In this document: positions 63,020 to 64,000 of the stretch, piece after piece | Layout: every line of letters starts with the position of its first letter | Position numbering within the stretch: the first letter of the stretch is position 1 | NCBI GenBank assembly: GCA_965243825.1 | Contig: CBDEVT010000001.1 | Location: forward strand, 1,302,001-1,366,000 | DNA length: 64,000 nucleotides | DNA from: JAJCYX01 sp965243825 | GTDB lineage: Bacteria; Chloroflexota; Dehalococcoidia; Lucifugimonadales; Lucifugimonadaceae | Direction: 5' to 3' | Notes under the pieces: model-generated | Told to the model about the DNA's origin: nothing | The model's input: only the letters and a program-made list of their open reading frames with translations | The model's database searches: none | Made by a program: the position numbers and the translations under genes

Positions 63020-64000
63020 CAGACCAACTTGTCGGCTTTGCGCTGTTCTGGGGCGTCTGGATGGTCGTCCCGCTGCTGATTGATGGCGTGACCGCCATCG
63101 CATACTTTGGCGCGGCTATTCGGGCAAGGGCAGGTCGGGAGCCAGTTGGACCCGCAAGACCGCTGAAGAACTTCCCGTTAATCTCGATCATCATCCCCTC
63201 GTACAACGGCGCAGCCGACCTGCCCGTCTGCCTGAAAGCCATCAGGGAACAGACGTACCCGAATGAGCAGATCGAAGTGCTGGTGATAGACAACCGCAGT
63301 ACCGACGACACGCGCTCTGTCATGGCCCGAGAACAGGAGCGACCGTTTGCCGGGAGTATCAACTTCACATCGCTCCCTTATAAAGGGAAGGCGGGAGCCC
63401 TCAACGCTGGTATTCATCATTCACGCGGCGACCTGATTCTGAACGTCGATGCCGATACAGCACTGGATAAGAACGCTCTGTACGAAATGGCACGCGCGTT
63501 CGAAGAGGACAGGGAACTGGCTGCGGCCACCGGCTCAGTCGAAGTCCTGCCGCCAGACAGAGATCCGCTGAACGGCGAGGAAAAAGAGATTCATCCACTC
63601 CGCTATGCGATGGCGCAGGCAGAGTTTATTGAGTACTACCAGGGCTTCCGAATTGGTCGTCAGTACCAGAGCCAGACTAGCAGCCTTTTCACTTTGGCCG
63701 GTGCTTTCTCAGCGTTCCGACGCGAGGTGATGCTACGCACCTTCATGTACGACCAACGAACTGTGTCGGAAGACACCGATCTGACTTTCTACATTGCGAT
63801 GAACTTCCCTGAGATGAAGATCAAAGCGATCGCATCATCGGTCGTCTATGTACATCCGACTCCGACGCTGAAAGAGCTTTATGCACAGCGGGTTCGCTGG
63901 CAACGCGGCCAAATAGAAGTGGCCGCTATGTATCCGGAGTTCGAACGACACCCGTTCAGACTGCGCGGACTATCTGTTGTCAAAGCACTGGTGGTTGACC
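63016..64000 (+). CDS. Processive glycosyltransferase family 2, exosortase-associated (3' end outside window)
   Basis: An open frame of 328 codons from ATG at 63016 (overlapping the exosortase stop, ATGA) to the window end without a stop. After an N-terminal helix comes the GT-A domain: ISIIIPSYNGAADLPVCL, VLVIDNRSTDDT, the metal motif NVDADTALD, VSEDTDLTF and the processive signature QRVRWQRGQ. That signature marks cellulose/hyaluronan-synthase-like polymerases. It should polymerise or attach sugar at the membrane, with the exosortase and pterin-related proteins as partners. Confidence 0.85.
   Translation, partial: MTDQLVGFALFWGVWMVVPLLIDGVTAIAYFGAAIRARAGREPVGPARPLKNFPLISIIIPSYNGAADLPVCLKAIREQTYPNEQIEVLVIDNRSTDDTRSVMAREQERPFAGSINFTSLPYKGKAGALNAGIHHSRGDLILNVDADTALDKNALYEMARAFEEDRELAAATGSVEVLPPDRDPLNGEEKEIHPLRYAMAQAEFIEYYQGFRIGRQYQSQTSSLFTLAGAFSAFRREVMLRTFMYDQRTVSEDTDLTFYIAMNFPEMKIKAIASSVVYVHPTPTLKELYAQRVRWQRGQIEVAAMYPEFERHPFRLRGLSVVKALVVD

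Noticed and set aside
1..64000. tRNA, rRNA, CRISPR, transposase and phage features
   Set aside because: Looked for T-loop GTTCGA-type motifs, repeat arrays and transposase/integrase motifs on both strands by eye; none convincing.

Overview
The window reads as ordinary chromosome of a free-living, probably marine bacterium of the phylum Chloroflexota, most likely the SAR202/Dehalococcoidia side. This is inferred from content: an archaeal-type flagellin (archaellin) at the left edge, five enolase-superfamily (mandelate racemase-like) paralogues in about 21 kb, many lipoproteins with Pro-Thr linkers, and a bacterial core of recA, recO, recR, ybaB and tilS. I see no tRNA, rRNA, transposase, integrase, phage gene or CRISPR array.

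Layout. 1-1.6 kb: the 5' end of an archaellin gene (minus strand, cut by the window edge), divergent from a NarL-type response regulator. 1.6-9.8 kb: a secernin/inositol-phosphatase pair, an FAD oxidoreductase, and a minus-strand recA cluster (recA, GyrI-like, CorC-like, tilS) with a candidate SOS-controlled promoter. 9.8-14.3 kb: a LysR regulator divergent from a PhnD/PhnC/PhnE/PhnE-type ABC importer. 14.3-18.3 kb: TfoX-like, HtrA-like protease, glycerophosphodiesterase and two uncharacterised proteins. 18.5-39.6 kb: an accessory catabolic region holding the five enolase paralogues, a Gfo/Idh/MocA oxidoreductase, PIG-L deacetylase, SGNH hydrolase, VOC proteins, a secreted serpin, an HpaI-type aldolase, a lactonase-like amidohydrolase, an FMN-fold protein and a sulfatase. 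Within it lie a ribosome-rescue VLRF1-type gene, a diguanylate cyclase and a two-component pair. Together the sugar-acid enzymes suggest a route of desulfation, oxidation, lactone opening, dehydration and aldol cleavage.

39.7-46.5 kb: recO, an ABC exporter bracketed by recO and a 69-bp diverged copy of its 5' end, and a small regulon in which a MarR-PDZ fusion faces a DJ-1/PfpI gene across a clear promoter and palindromic operator, followed by recR and ybaB. 46.8-56.8 kb: a giant triple-LamG membrane protein, a SulP transporter, a dihydrolipoyl acyltransferase, a secreted metalloprotease-like lipoprotein, a haloacid-dehalogenase-like protein and CorA.

57-64 kb: the most interesting block, a tightly overlapping operon of five genes: a zinc-finger / sigma-like / pterin-synthase-like fusion, a large membrane protein of the pterin-synthase-related type, a secreted protein with a C-terminal helix-plus-arginine tail, an exosortase-family protein with Ser at the usual Cys site, and a processive family 2 glycosyltransferase running off the right edge. 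The gene set resembles what I remember of the exosortase G (XrtG) neighbourhood of Gram-positive bacteria and may be a Chloroflexota version with a candidate substrate.
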